DNA of 51,507 bases from an uncultured Ruminococcus sp. Its GTDB lineage: Bacteria > Bacillota > Clostridia > Oscillospirales > Acutalibacteraceae. Location: assembly GCA_902786345.1 (NCBI GenBank), contig CADACB010000022.1, positions 1 to 51,507 on the forward strand, in the 5' to 3' direction. The notes under the pieces are model-generated. The model was not told where the DNA came from, made no database searches, and worked only from the letters and a program-made list of their open reading frames with translations. Positions 16,997 through 24,299 of this stretch are shown here, one piece after another (the stretch's first letter is position 1; every line of letters starts with the position of its first letter). The translations under genes were made by a program, and so were the position numbers.

Positions 16997-17815
16997 TTAT
17001 TCATAGACATTAGAGCCGCTGAAAATCTCTATCATTTCACGTCTGAGACTATTGGATATAGCAAGACGTTCCTTTGGCGGTATTTCATAAACATCTGTTT
17101 TGAACAGATAATTCTGAAGCTCCAGCTCTTTTATAAGAAGCTGAGTATGGAAGATATTTGCCTGATATACGTTAATGTCAACAGTGTCATATCGCCTGAG
17201 TGTTTCGTCCTTTATATAATCCTGAATTGAGGTTATCTTATGGTCAATAAAAAGTTTTTTTCCGCCCGTATCCCTTGTAAATCCTCTTACTCTATAATCT
17301 ATGGTGATAATATCCGAATCAAAGCTGTCAATAAGAAAATCCAGAGTGTTAAGAGGAGAAATAGTTCCGCAGGTTGAAACATCAATATCAACCCTGAAGG
17401 TTGCAATAGCATTATCGGGATGATATTCGGGATAGGTATGAACGGTAACGTGACTCTTGTCAAGATGAGCAGCAATAGCCTCGCCTGCAAAATTCGCGGT
17501 ATATTTTCCACAGTTGCAGGATTTGTCAATTTTTTCCGGAAGTCCTTTTTCTGAAATAAGCAGAGTAACGCTTGCTCCCTGTGGATCATAATCCTGCTTG
17601 GAGATGTTAAGCACTGTTGCTCCGATCATCTCGGTAACCTGACACAGAATGTTTGTAAGTCTGTCGGAATTATACTGCTCATCAATATAAGCAATATAGT
17701 CCTTTTGTTCACGCTCCGTTTTTGCATAACAAACGTCATATATATTAAAGCTAAGAGTTTTAGTCAGATTATTAAAGCCATACAGCTTAAGTCTTTTTTC
17801 CAATTTTATTCTCAC
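16997..17815 (-). CDS. speD: S-adenosylmethionine decarboxylase proenzyme
   Basis: 272 residues, closely like E. coli SpeD (class 1A, the larger form) across [22 protein letters not shown] and YRVRGFTRD. The self-cleavage site is LDKSH, giving a pyruvoyl group from Ser121. It supplies decarboxylated SAM for SpeE. The GTG at 17815 is crowded by AAAGGG; TTG at 17803 would give an N-terminus ([11 protein letters not shown]) aligned exactly with E. coli, so the true start may be 12 bp inside. It begins 24 bp after murC, suggesting one transcript. The E. coli-like class, rather than the short SpeH type, is notable in a Firmicute. Confidence 0.94.
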   Translation of the reverse strand: MRIKLEKRLKLYGFNNLTKTLSFNIYDVCYAKTEREQKDYIAYIDEQYNSDRLTNILCQVTEMIGATVLNISKQDYDPQGASVTLLISEKGLPEKIDKSCNCGKYTANFAGEAIAAHLDKSHVTVHTYPEYHPDNAIATFRVDIDVSTCGTISPLNTLDFLIDSFDSDIITIDYRVRGFTRDTGGKKLFIDHKITSIQDYIKDETLRRYDTVDINVYQANIFHTQLLIKELELQNYLFKTDVYEIPPKERLAISNSLRREMIEIFSGSNVYE

Positions 17816-17839
17816 GCCCTTTAAACTTTTGATTAAAGC

Positions 17840-19231
17840 TTAATCCTGTCCGCTAAGCTTTTTCATTATCATATTTGCACACATATAAACATTACCGCCG
17901 CCTATGGTGATTATAAGGTCGCCGGGGCTTGCCTTTTTTATTACATAATCCGCAATTTCTTCAAAGGTTTTAAACCATACACATCCGTCTATTTTTTCGG
18001 CAAGGTCCTTTGAATATATGTTATAGGTATTTTTTTCTCTTACGGGGAGAATTTCCGAAAGGATAACGTGGTCGGGAATAGACAAAGCCTGTGCAAACTC
18101 ATTCAGGAATTTATATGTTCTTGAAAATGTATGGGGCTGGAATATAGCCCAGACATTTTTATATCCCATACTCATAGCTGTTGTAAGAGTTGCATTCAGT
18201 TCTGTGGGATGATGTGCAAAGTCGTCGGCAACAGTTATCCCGCAAGGTTCTCCGAGTATCTCAAAGCGTCTGTGTGCGCCTCTGAATTCAGAAAGAGCCG
18301 TTGAAACATCATCCGGATTCACACCAAGAGTAACGGCTGCCGCAGCTGCTGCAAGAGCATTCATAACATTGAATTTACCGGGGATTCTGAGCTTGACAGA
18401 TGTGATCTTTTTACCTTTATGATAAAGATCAAAGCTGTCGCAGACAGAAGATTCTCCTGTAATCTCTGCACGAAAATCATTTTTACGTCCGAAGCCGAAG
18501 GTAACAACTTTCTTGCTGCCTTCTTTTATAATATCCTTTACACATTCCATAGAGTTTGCGTCATCACCGTTTATTACGATACAGGATGAGGTTTGATCAA
18601 GGAATTTTTTAAATGACTGTTTAATTCTGTCAAGTGTACCAAAATAGTCAAGATGGTCTTCGTCAACATTCAGTATCACTGCCATTTCGGGATAAATATG
18701 TAAGAATGTATCTACATATTCGCAAGCCTCACACACAATATAATCAGATTTTCCAACACGGCTGTTTCCGCCGATAAACGGAAGCTTCGCACCGATTATA
18801 GCAGTGGGATCAAGCTTTGACATTGTAAGTATCTGAGTGATCATAGAGGTTGTTGTAGTTTTGCCGTGAGTACCGCTTATTGCAATTGACTTCTTATATT
18901 TTTCTACTACTGCACCAAGCATAATACAGCGTTCTATTGCAGGAATGTTCTGAGTTTTAGCCGAAACCAATTCAGGATTATCAAGCTTTACAGCAGCAGT
19001 ATATACCACAAGATCAGCCCCGTTTACATTTTCGGGCTTGTGTCCCATAGCAACAGGTATTCCATATGAACGTATACGCTCAAGGGTATCTGATTCTGCA
19101 ACATCAGAGCCAGTAATTTCGAAGCCTTCATTGTGCAGAATCTCAGCAAGCGGACACATTCCCGAGCCGCCTATACCCACAAAATGGATACGTCTGACAT
19201 TATCAAGCAGATGAGTATAATTTTCAGCCAT
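17840..19231 (-). CDS. murC: UDP-N-acetylmuramate--L-alanine ligase
   Basis: 463 residues. N-terminal UDP-binding GIGGSGM, central ATP-binding GTHGKTTTTSMI, then NVDEDHLDYFG and DDFAHHPTELNATL in the C-terminal domain. It adds L-Ala to UDP-MurNAc in the cytoplasm. I start at ATG 19231 (MAENYTHLLD), with GGATG 11 nt upstream; the extra 12 residues up to TTG 19267 have no ribosome site. The upstream AT-rich DNA has a TATAAT (19300-19295) but a poor -35. It is the first gene of what looks like a transcript running on into the polyamine genes. Confidence 0.95.
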   Translation of the reverse strand: MAENYTHLLDNVRRIHFVGIGGSGMCPLAEILHNEGFEITGSDVAESDTLERIRSYGIPVAMGHKPENVNGADLVVYTAAVKLDNPELVSAKTQNIPAIERCIMLGAVVEKYKKSIAISGTHGKTTTTSMITQILTMSKLDPTAIIGAKLPFIGGNSRVGKSDYIVCEACEYVDTFLHIYPEMAVILNVDEDHLDYFGTLDRIKQSFKKFLDQTSSCIVINGDDANSMECVKDIIKEGSKKVVTFGFGRKNDFRAEITGESSVCDSFDLYHKGKKITSVKLRIPGKFNVMNALAAAAAAVTLGVNPDDVSTALSEFRGAHRRFEILGEPCGITVADDFAHHPTELNATLTTAMSMGYKNVWAIFQPHTFSRTYKFLNEFAQALSIPDHVILSEILPVREKNTYNIYSKDLAEKIDGCVWFKTFEEIADYVIKKASPGDLIITIGGGNVYMCANMIMKKLSGQD

Positions 19232-19966
19232 TAAAAAACACATCCAATCTTTAAGTAAAATGAACAATCGGAAAAAATCTATGCATACTTATATATTATA
19301 TTACTAAAAAACAAAAAAATAAAGATGTATAAGAAAATTAATTTAATATGCCATTAAAAATTACTCTTGAAAATGTCTTTTTAGATGTTTTACCCACAAT
19401 ATTTGCTTTTTTAGTCATCTGAAGCGAGGTGCTTTATCTGTGTTTGCGTTTGCGTTCACTCTGATTTTGAAATAATCGCTGGTGTTGTGCAGCGTTTCTG
19501 CCTTTTATTCATTCCTTACTACAGTGAGCTGTTGCATCCGATTTGTACTGATGGTGCGTACCTTCAAAAAAATATCTTTGCAATTAAAATTTTTTCAGTT
19601 TTGTGATCTTAAGAGGTCGAAATTCAGCCGTTTTGTAGGGGTTTATGAAGGGGTTTTTTCAGCTCTCAAAAATGAGTGATCGTTAACGAAAAACAGTGAA
19701 TATTATTTAATGCATATCCCATAATTATCATATTTCCCGTAGAGCCTGAACTTACATTTTTATATAAGCATGCAGAATTATTTTTATTTAAAAATACGGT
19801 TGCAAGGGTGCAAAAGCATTTTCAGAAAAGCAGCAGAAATCAGAGCGTTCAAGCTTTGACACTGCCTTAAATGCCTGTGTGAAACAGGAAAAATAACCAA
19901 ACCTACAAACAAACATTGTCTTATTACAACAGTTAATTACAATTTGTATCAGGGTTTTGAAAATAA

Positions 19967-20209
19967 TTTGATACCTTTGGGATCAGGTATCAACTCAAGG
20001 AACAAACAGAGGAACAGTTCAAAGAACAATTCAGTGAACAAAGGTTTGATACCTCTGAAATAAAAGAACAAATCAAAGAGCAACCGACCCCCAATCAAAG
20101 AAATAAAGAAGTATATTCCTCCCATAAGGGGAGGAATATACGACGGCTTCACCCGTATGCCTTGAAGGCTACGGTCTTGCCTCGTAAAAAAATATTGTTT
20201 TATTGCTGA
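19967..20209 (+). pseudogene. Start-less Glu/Gln-rich open frame, possible relic
   Basis: Eighty codons open from just after a TAA to TGA at 20207, with no ATG, GTG or usable TTG near the beginning. It encodes repeats around KEQ/SEQ (LKEQTEEQFKEQFSEQRF) and FDT twice, then a basic tail (HKGRNIRRLHPYALKA). The tail DNA includes the 13-bp hairpin. It reads like the C-terminal end of a decayed coiled-coil protein or of an element; not recognised. Confidence 0.3.
20111..20141. repeat. Perfect 13-bp palindrome
   Basis: GTATATTCCTCCC (20111-20123), loop ATAAG, GGGAGGAATATAC. It has no T-tract, so it is not a simple terminator. It is followed by CCTTGAAGGCTACGG. Such a hairpin could be a subterminal structure of an IS200/IS605-type relic, but no transposase is present. 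Confidence 0.45.
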
Positions 20210-20303
20210 ATAAAAGCTTAAACATACACATATTATGCACTACAGACATATGTTGATTGATTACCGGCAAAATACATAATATCAAAATCTGAAGGTGAAA
20301 TAT

Positions 20304-20564
20304 ATGACTGACACTATTTTAATAACAACATTTGTTGTATCATTTGTTGTTATGCTTGCACTGAAAAAAATAATGAAGGTAAAACACGGAATACGTTCAG
20401 TTGTATTGACAATGATTTGTGGAGTTGCAGCATTGACGGTTGTTAACATATGCTCAGTTTTCACAGGAGTGTCAATGCCTGTAAGCAGATTGTCGGTTAC
20501 AGCCTCTGCGGTACTTGGTGTGCCGGGAGTAACAGCTATGCTTTTGCTCCAGACATTGCTTTAA
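20304..20564 (+). CDS. bofA: BofA family sigma-K processing inhibitor
   Basis: 86 residues: a short outside N-terminus, two hydrophobic helices (about 4-20 and 30-55), and the BofA C-terminal signature VLGVPGVTAMLLLQTLL. BofA holds the SpoIVFB protease inactive in the mother-cell membrane around the forespore until engulfment is complete (family knowledge). AGG lies 8 nt before ATG 20304; the GTG at 20295 overlaps that site. It stands alone among repeats rather than beside recR as in Bacillus. Confidence 0.8.
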   Translation: MTDTILITTFVVSFVVMLALKKIMKVKHGIRSVVLTMICGVAALTVVNICSVFTGVSMPVSRLSVTASAVLGVPGVTAMLLLQTLL

Positions 20565-20613
20565 TCGGCATTAAAATCAGCTTGAGGGCATATGCAATTC
20601 ACGATGGCTTGCT

Positions 20614-20729
20614 GCCCGAGCGTATATGTTGTAAGGAATTTCGAACTCTGCGGAGTGCGAAAAGGGTGCTCTGCCACTTGACTACTCAAGTCATTGTAAA
20701 GGCTTGAGCGAAACTTTATTCATTGTGAA
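20614..20729 (+). repeat. Dispersed repeat family 2, copy 2
   Basis: Second copy of the 13089-13200 repeat in the same orientation, about 70% alike by eye. The left arm of the CGCACTC hairpin has decayed (GAACTC) while CTGCGGAGTGCG and AAAGGCTTGAGCGAAAC remain. Confidence 0.75.
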
Positions 20730-20911
20730 AGCGGCAGTAATTCCAAATGTCCAAGAACAGCGTGAACGCAATTATTAATTAAATTAACAGGTACGGTAAC
20801 TGATTTAGAAAACAGTACCAGAATTTTCAGAAAACCAGCAGGAAAGCAGCCAAAAGAACGGGTTGTGGCGGCGTATATAGAAAGAGTTGACGTGCCGTCA
20901 AGCCGCGAGCA

Positions 20912-21013
20912 GCGTATGTTTGGTTTAGAAAAACAGAGTAAGCATAAGCGAATGCAGTAGCGAATTGTCCAGTGTGGTCACGCACCGCGAACACGGGTGT
21001 GGCAGCTTGCCAC
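20912..21013 (+). repeat. Dispersed repeat family 1, copy B
   Basis: GCGTATGTTTGGTTTAG, then CAGAGTAAGCATAAGCGAA, an insertion of about 27 bp, then CCGCGAACACGGGTG and GGCAGCTTGCCACC. It ends 7 bases before the -35 of the lipoprotein promoter and points the same way. Confidence 0.75.
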
Positions 21014-21019
21014 CGATAC

Positions 21020-21048
21020 TTGATTATTATTAAGTCTTGTGTTATACT
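21020..21048 (+). promoter_or_regulatory. Sigma-A promoter of the lipoprotein pair
   Basis: TTGATT, 17-nt spacer, TATACT, 77 bases before the first lipoprotein ATG and directly after repeat copy B. Confidence 0.65.
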
Positions 21049-21124
21049 TAATTGTGTAAGGCTTTGTATTTTAGTCTGGCGGATAATTATTATGGTAACA
21101 ATAATGACCGAAAGGGATGTTTAT

Positions 21125-21958
21125 ATGAAAAAAAGCATTTTGAAAACAGCTTTGCTTTGTGCACTGGCAATGACGTGCTTTATGGGTACTGCGTGCAATA
21201 ATAACACCAAGACCGAAAGTGCAGCTGCAAGCTCTGACAAAAATAAATCGGTAAGCATTATATCAGACACTGAACAGTCAGTAAAAACAACTCCTGATGA
21301 GAATAGCAGTGTTGAAATATCTGAGGTTAGTCAAAATGAAGTTTCACAGCAGGAAACCACCGGAATATATGAAGACGAGACAAGCTTGCAGTCATCAGAT
21401 GAAAACAGCAGTGAAAAATCTGATGAGGCTTCTGAAAAAGCCTCTGATCAAAGCTCTGATACTGTTTCTGTAAATGAACTTTCTTTGCCTGAACAATATG
21501 ACGGATATTATTTTGATGATGAACAGATCGTTAAAGATTATCATACGGCTGTGGAATTTACAAGCGATGAAAAATTTAACTCGATGTTTAAGGATAACCG
21601 CATAAACATAGATTTTAATAAAGAGATTATGGACGCGGAAAATGAGTCGGATATGCGTGCGGTTACAATAAAATATGGTGAGATATGGAAGACAGAGGCA
21701 GGAAATGCTTATAATAAGCTTCTTACACTGCTTGAAGATCTTCCTGAGCAGAAACAAAAGCTGATTGAATCACAACACGAATGGGAGTCTACTCTTGAGA
21801 AAACAGAAAGCAGCTTTAAGGAGGAGACGCCGGGTGAAGGTACAATAGGAACACAATCTCTTCTTGCGTCGGATTCAGCAATGATGAACTATTATAAGGG
21901 CAGGGCGGCTGTATTGTATCAACAGATCTATGTTCTTACAGACAGCTTTGAGCTTTGA
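21125..21958 (+). CDS. LprI-like (DUF1311) lipoprotein
   Basis: 277 residues. Lipoprotein signal with Cys24 in GTACNN, then a long low-complexity Ser/Glu/Asp linker (about 27-125), then a helical C-terminal domain with the LprI/DUF1311 pattern (AGNAYNKLLTLLEDLPEQKQ, ESQHEWESTL, YYKGRAAVLYQQIYVL). LprI proteins of mycobacteria inhibit lysozyme; that role here is inference. The start is fixed by AAAGGGATG 5 nt before ATG 21125; the frame extends 51 codons upstream through the promoter and must not be used. Another small lipoprotein follows 37 bp later. Confidence 0.75.
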   Translation: MKKSILKTALLCALAMTCFMGTACNNNTKTESAAASSDKNKSVSIISDTEQSVKTTPDENSSVEISEVSQNEVSQQETTGIYEDETSLQSSDENSSEKSDEASEKASDQSSDTVSVNELSLPEQYDGYYFDDEQIVKDYHTAVEFTSDEKFNSMFKDNRINIDFNKEIMDAENESDMRAVTIKYGEIWKTEAGNAYNKLLTLLEDLPEQKQKLIESQHEWESTLEKTESSFKEETPGEGTIGTQSLLASDSAMMNYYKGRAAVLYQQIYVLTDSFEL

Positions 21959-21995
21959 TAAATTATCAAATGTATTGTCAGGAGCATTTTAAGCT

Positions 21996-22490
21996 ATGAA
22001 AAAAAATATAATGAGTCGTTCGTTTATCATATTTATTTCTGCGATGCTTATGTTTGTGCTTGCAGGATGCAGCAATGCAAAAATTAAGCAAAATGATAAT
22101 TACGTATCTTCTGTAAAAAATCTGGTAAATGATACTGTGAATCTTAACCGTACACTTAAGGAACAGCAAGAGGGATTTAACTGTCACGATGAAGAAAAGT
22201 CAAGACAGTATATTTCAACAATGGACTCCCTTGCAGACGGATTTCAGCAAATACTCAAGCTTCAGGCGACAAATGAATTTGATGAATATGATAAATCACT
22301 CAAAACCAGAGCCAAAGCCTGTTTGCAGGACATTACAAAGTTGAGAAGTCTTACTGGCTATGCTGTAAAGAATGAAGATGATACGTTTTATCAGAACGAC
22401 AAGCAGGATATTTTTGATAAATATAAAAGTGAATGTGATGCAATGAGAGAAATCTCATCTGAGATACAAACTTATTGGAGAAATGCATAA
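21996..22490 (+). CDS. Small lipoprotein, function unknown
   Basis: 164 residues with a clear lipoprotein signal (VLAGC, Cys25) and a helical, charged mature part (LVNDTVNLNRTLKEQQEGF, DSLADGFQQILKLQATNEF). No domain recognised. GGAG lies about 11 nt before ATG. It shares the promoter of the preceding lipoprotein gene and ends before a good terminator, so the two form an operon. Confidence 0.75.
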   Translation: MKKNIMSRSFIIFISAMLMFVLAGCSNAKIKQNDNYVSSVKNLVNDTVNLNRTLKEQQEGFNCHDEEKSRQYISTMDSLADGFQQILKLQATNEFDEYDKSLKTRAKACLQDITKLRSLTGYAVKNEDDTFYQNDKQDIFDKYKSECDAMREISSEIQTYWRNA

Positions 22491-22516
22491 TTGCCGGATA
22501 AATATTAAATTTGTAG

Positions 22517-22546
22517 AAATCAGCTCATTGATGGGCTGATTTTTTT
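22517..22546 (+). terminator. Terminator of the lipoprotein operon
   Basis: AAATCAGC (22517-22524) pairs with GCTGATTT, continuing into TTTTTTT. Confidence 0.85.
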
Positions 22547-22815
22547 ATTCTGATGAAATAATTGTCGGGAACAATGGGGTTAAAATAAAAAGTGATAATG
22601 CTTTAATATAGCAGTCCAAGCAAGCGTTAAACAAAAGCCTGAGGTTCAGAGTTATGACAAGCAGGTTGTTATAAATAATTACGGAAGTTTGTGATGCGGC
22701 TAAAATAATTCATAATTCACTATGATGAGAATGGCGGAATAATAAAATTGCGGAAGTAAATATGAATACTGAAAAATGTGAAGACAATTATTAATTAAAA
22801 CATAAAGCAGAATAG

Positions 22816-22829
22816 AAAACAAATGTTTG
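22816..22829 (+). promoter_or_regulatory. lexA: LexA operator (SOS box) of lexA
   Basis: AAAACAAATGTTTG matches 11 of 14 positions of the Gram-positive box CGAACRNRYGTTYC; the mismatches are the first two bases and the last. It overlaps the -35, so bound LexA would block its own promoter. Confidence 0.6.
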
Positions 22830-22855
22830 CGTTTTGTGTTTTGATGTGTTATAAT
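22827..22855 (+). promoter_or_regulatory. Sigma-A promoter of lexA
   Basis: TTGCGT, 17-nt spacer, TATAAT with ATGTGT before the -10. The first three -35 bases lie inside the LexA box. Confidence 0.7.
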
Positions 22856-22885
22856 GTGTGTAAAGTAAATACGGAGTTGATACTA

Positions 22886-23473
22886 ATGAAAAAAGAATTG
22901 ACAAAAAGCAGAAAAAAAATACTTGACTATATCAATGAGGTGTCTGCTGGTGGAGTACCTCCGACTGTCAGGGAAATTTGTGAGGCTACCGGACTTAAAT
23001 CTACCTCAACTGTACACGCACACCTAAAAGTGCTTGAAGAGATGGGGTATATTTCACGTGATAAAGGTCATCGCTCAATAAAGCTCCCAGCAAGTGAACC
23101 GACAGTGGCTGTTCCGGTTATTGGTAAAGTTACCGCGGGAATTCCGATATATGCTTTTGAGGATGTCAGCGGTTATGTGCCTTATTCAAAACAAAAGGCA
23201 GCCGGTAAGCAGCTTTTTGCACTGAATGTCAGAGGAGAAAGTATGCGTGACATTGGCATATATGATGGAGATGTAGTTATTTGTGAAAAAACTGCAACGG
23301 CAGAAAACGGAGAGATTGTTGTTGCTCTTATTGAGGACGAAGCAACGGTGAAAAGCTTCTATAAGGAAAATGGGCATTATCGTTTGCAGCCCCATAATCC
23401 GGATTTTGAACCGATTATAACAGATGAATTGTCGATTCTAGGTAAGGTTATAGCACTTTACAGAGAATTTTGA
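22886..23473 (+). CDS. lexA: SOS repressor LexA
   Basis: 195 residues. N-terminal winged helix (1-65; PPTVREICEATGLKSTSTVH), cleavage bond Ala84-Gly85 in VTAGIP, and catalytic dyad Ser119 (GESM) and Lys156 (EATVKS) in the C-terminal S24 domain. It represses DNA-damage genes until RecA-stimulated self-cleavage. ATG 22886 has CGGAG 10 nt upstream; the longer frame includes promoter DNA. No yneA-like gene is adjacent. Confidence 0.96.
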   Translation: MKKELTKSRKKILDYINEVSAGGVPPTVREICEATGLKSTSTVHAHLKVLEEMGYISRDKGHRSIKLPASEPTVAVPVIGKVTAGIPIYAFEDVSGYVPYSKQKAAGKQLFALNVRGESMRDIGIYDGDVVICEKTATAENGEIVVALIEDEATVKSFYKENGHYRLQPHNPDFEPIITDELSILGKVIALYREF

Positions 23474-23802
23474 TGTATTGTATGCAGCTTTACAGTGGTG
23501 ATCGGATAATCCATAGTAAAAATAAATGTAGAAAATGGACTTAGTTCAAAGCCCAAAGTTTCAAAGGTATGATAATCAGATTGTTACAAACATTAATCAA
23601 TTAATACTGTCAAATATGAGATGGCAATTTTATTAAAACGTAATGTGTTATAGATAATAGTAGTATAAAATAATTACTGGTTTTTATTGGCTTTTTATTG
23701 TTATTTTTTATTGTTATTGTATTTTTGTTTAACTACCCGTTTATATAAATCCCCTTCCGAAAGCACGACGGCAAGGAGTGTGAGGAAGGGAGAACCGCGA
23801 TT
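23474..23802. other. Region after lexA
   Basis: Holds a second decayed peptide frame (VQSPKFQRYDNQIVTNI, near 23538-23600) resembling the one before lexA, a T-rich stretch (23680-23730), and an imperfect inverted repeat CCCTTCC/GGAAGGG (about 23752-23790). No gene is supported and no clear lexA terminator is seen. Confidence 0.4.
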
Positions 23803-23878
23803 GGCGAATGTTTTGTATTGATAAACAGAGTGAGCGTTAGCGAACGCAGTCGCGAACATGGGTGCGGCAGCTTGCCGC
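23803..23878 (+). repeat. Dispersed repeat family 1, copy C
   Basis: GGCGAATGTTTTG, then AACAGAGTGAGCGTTAGCGA, CGCAGTCGCGAACATGGGTG and GGCAGCTTGCCGC. The -35 TTGACA of the tyrS promoter begins at the very next base, in the same direction. Confidence 0.8.
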
Positions 23879-23907
23879 TTGACAAAAGGAAAAAAAATGT
23901 ATATACT
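23879..23907 (+). promoter_or_regulatory. Sigma-A promoter of the tyrS T-box
   Basis: TTGACA, 17-nt spacer, TATACT; transcription would start near 23914, at the beginning of the T-box. Confidence 0.8.
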
Positions 23908-23919
23908 TGTTTTATCAGC

Positions 23920-24190
23920 TGTGATAAGAAAAAGTAGTCGGGAGTGCTGGGTTAAGAGAGGATATGGTTGGTGGAAATATTCGTCAGTGCCTGATGAAAT
24001 ACATCTTTGAGCTGTTAGATTGAGAAAGCTTGATATTCAGGAAAGTAGATCTGACCGTTTAGCACACGTTATAGTGCGAGGTTGTGTCAGCAGCCCGTAA
24101 GGCTGTTGCAGAAATGCAACAGTAAATTGAGGTGGTACCGCGGTTAATTATCGCCCTCTGTAAAATACAGGGGGCTGTTTTTGTCCCCAA
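23920..24190 (+). promoter_or_regulatory. Tyr T-box riboswitch
   Basis: Stem I carries AGTAGTCGGGAG on the 5' side and GAAATACATC on the 3' side, with UAC (24000-24002) as the Tyr specifier. The conserved T-box is GGTGGTACCGCGG (24131-24143), followed by the terminator GCCCTCTGT/ACAGGGGGC and TGTTTTTG (24153-24183). Uncharged tRNA-Tyr should stabilise the antiterminator and let tyrS be transcribed. The specifier agrees with the downstream gene. Confidence 0.93.
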
Positions 24191-24299
24191 AAATAATCTC
24201 GTTTTTTAAGCTCTGTTTTATTGTGACACAGCCTTTTTAAACTGATAACGATAATATAATAAAGCTTGGACAAAATGAGAACAGAAAGGACAAATTATA

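Larger units (their letters stand above)
19232..20303. other. Gene-poor region upstream of murC and bofA
   Basis: About 1.07 kb without a supported gene. It holds a weak minus-oriented fragment of repeat family 1 near 19435-19465 (CAGAGTGAACGCAAACG), an 80-codon open frame with no start (19967-20209), three GGTATCA/TGATACC motifs, and a perfect 13-bp hairpin at 20111-20141. The bofA promoter must lie at its right end, but I could not identify it. Confidence 0.5.
20565..21124. other. Repeat-filled region after bofA
   Basis: Contains family 2 copy 2, then DNA with an ATTTTCAGAAAACCAGCAG string that echoes 19820-19840, then family 1 copy B and the promoter of the lipoprotein pair. The open frame running from 20972 into the lipoprotein gene is not its true start. 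Confidence 0.55.
22547..22885. other. Region upstream of lexA
   Basis: A short open frame without start (about 22610-22695) encodes a peptide ending KPEVQSYDKQVVINNYGSL; a similar peptide is encoded downstream of lexA. The rest is AT-rich, followed by the lexA promoter and operator. Confidence 0.45.

Noticed and set aside
19949-20152. Minus-strand hydrophobic 67-codon frame
   Set aside because: Its hydrophobic look comes from reading GAACAA-type repeats backwards; no ribosome site.
20972-21124. N-terminal 51-codon extension of the LprI-like lipoprotein
   Set aside because: The extension runs through repeat copy B and the promoter; AAAGGGATG and a lipoprotein signal fix the start at 21125.
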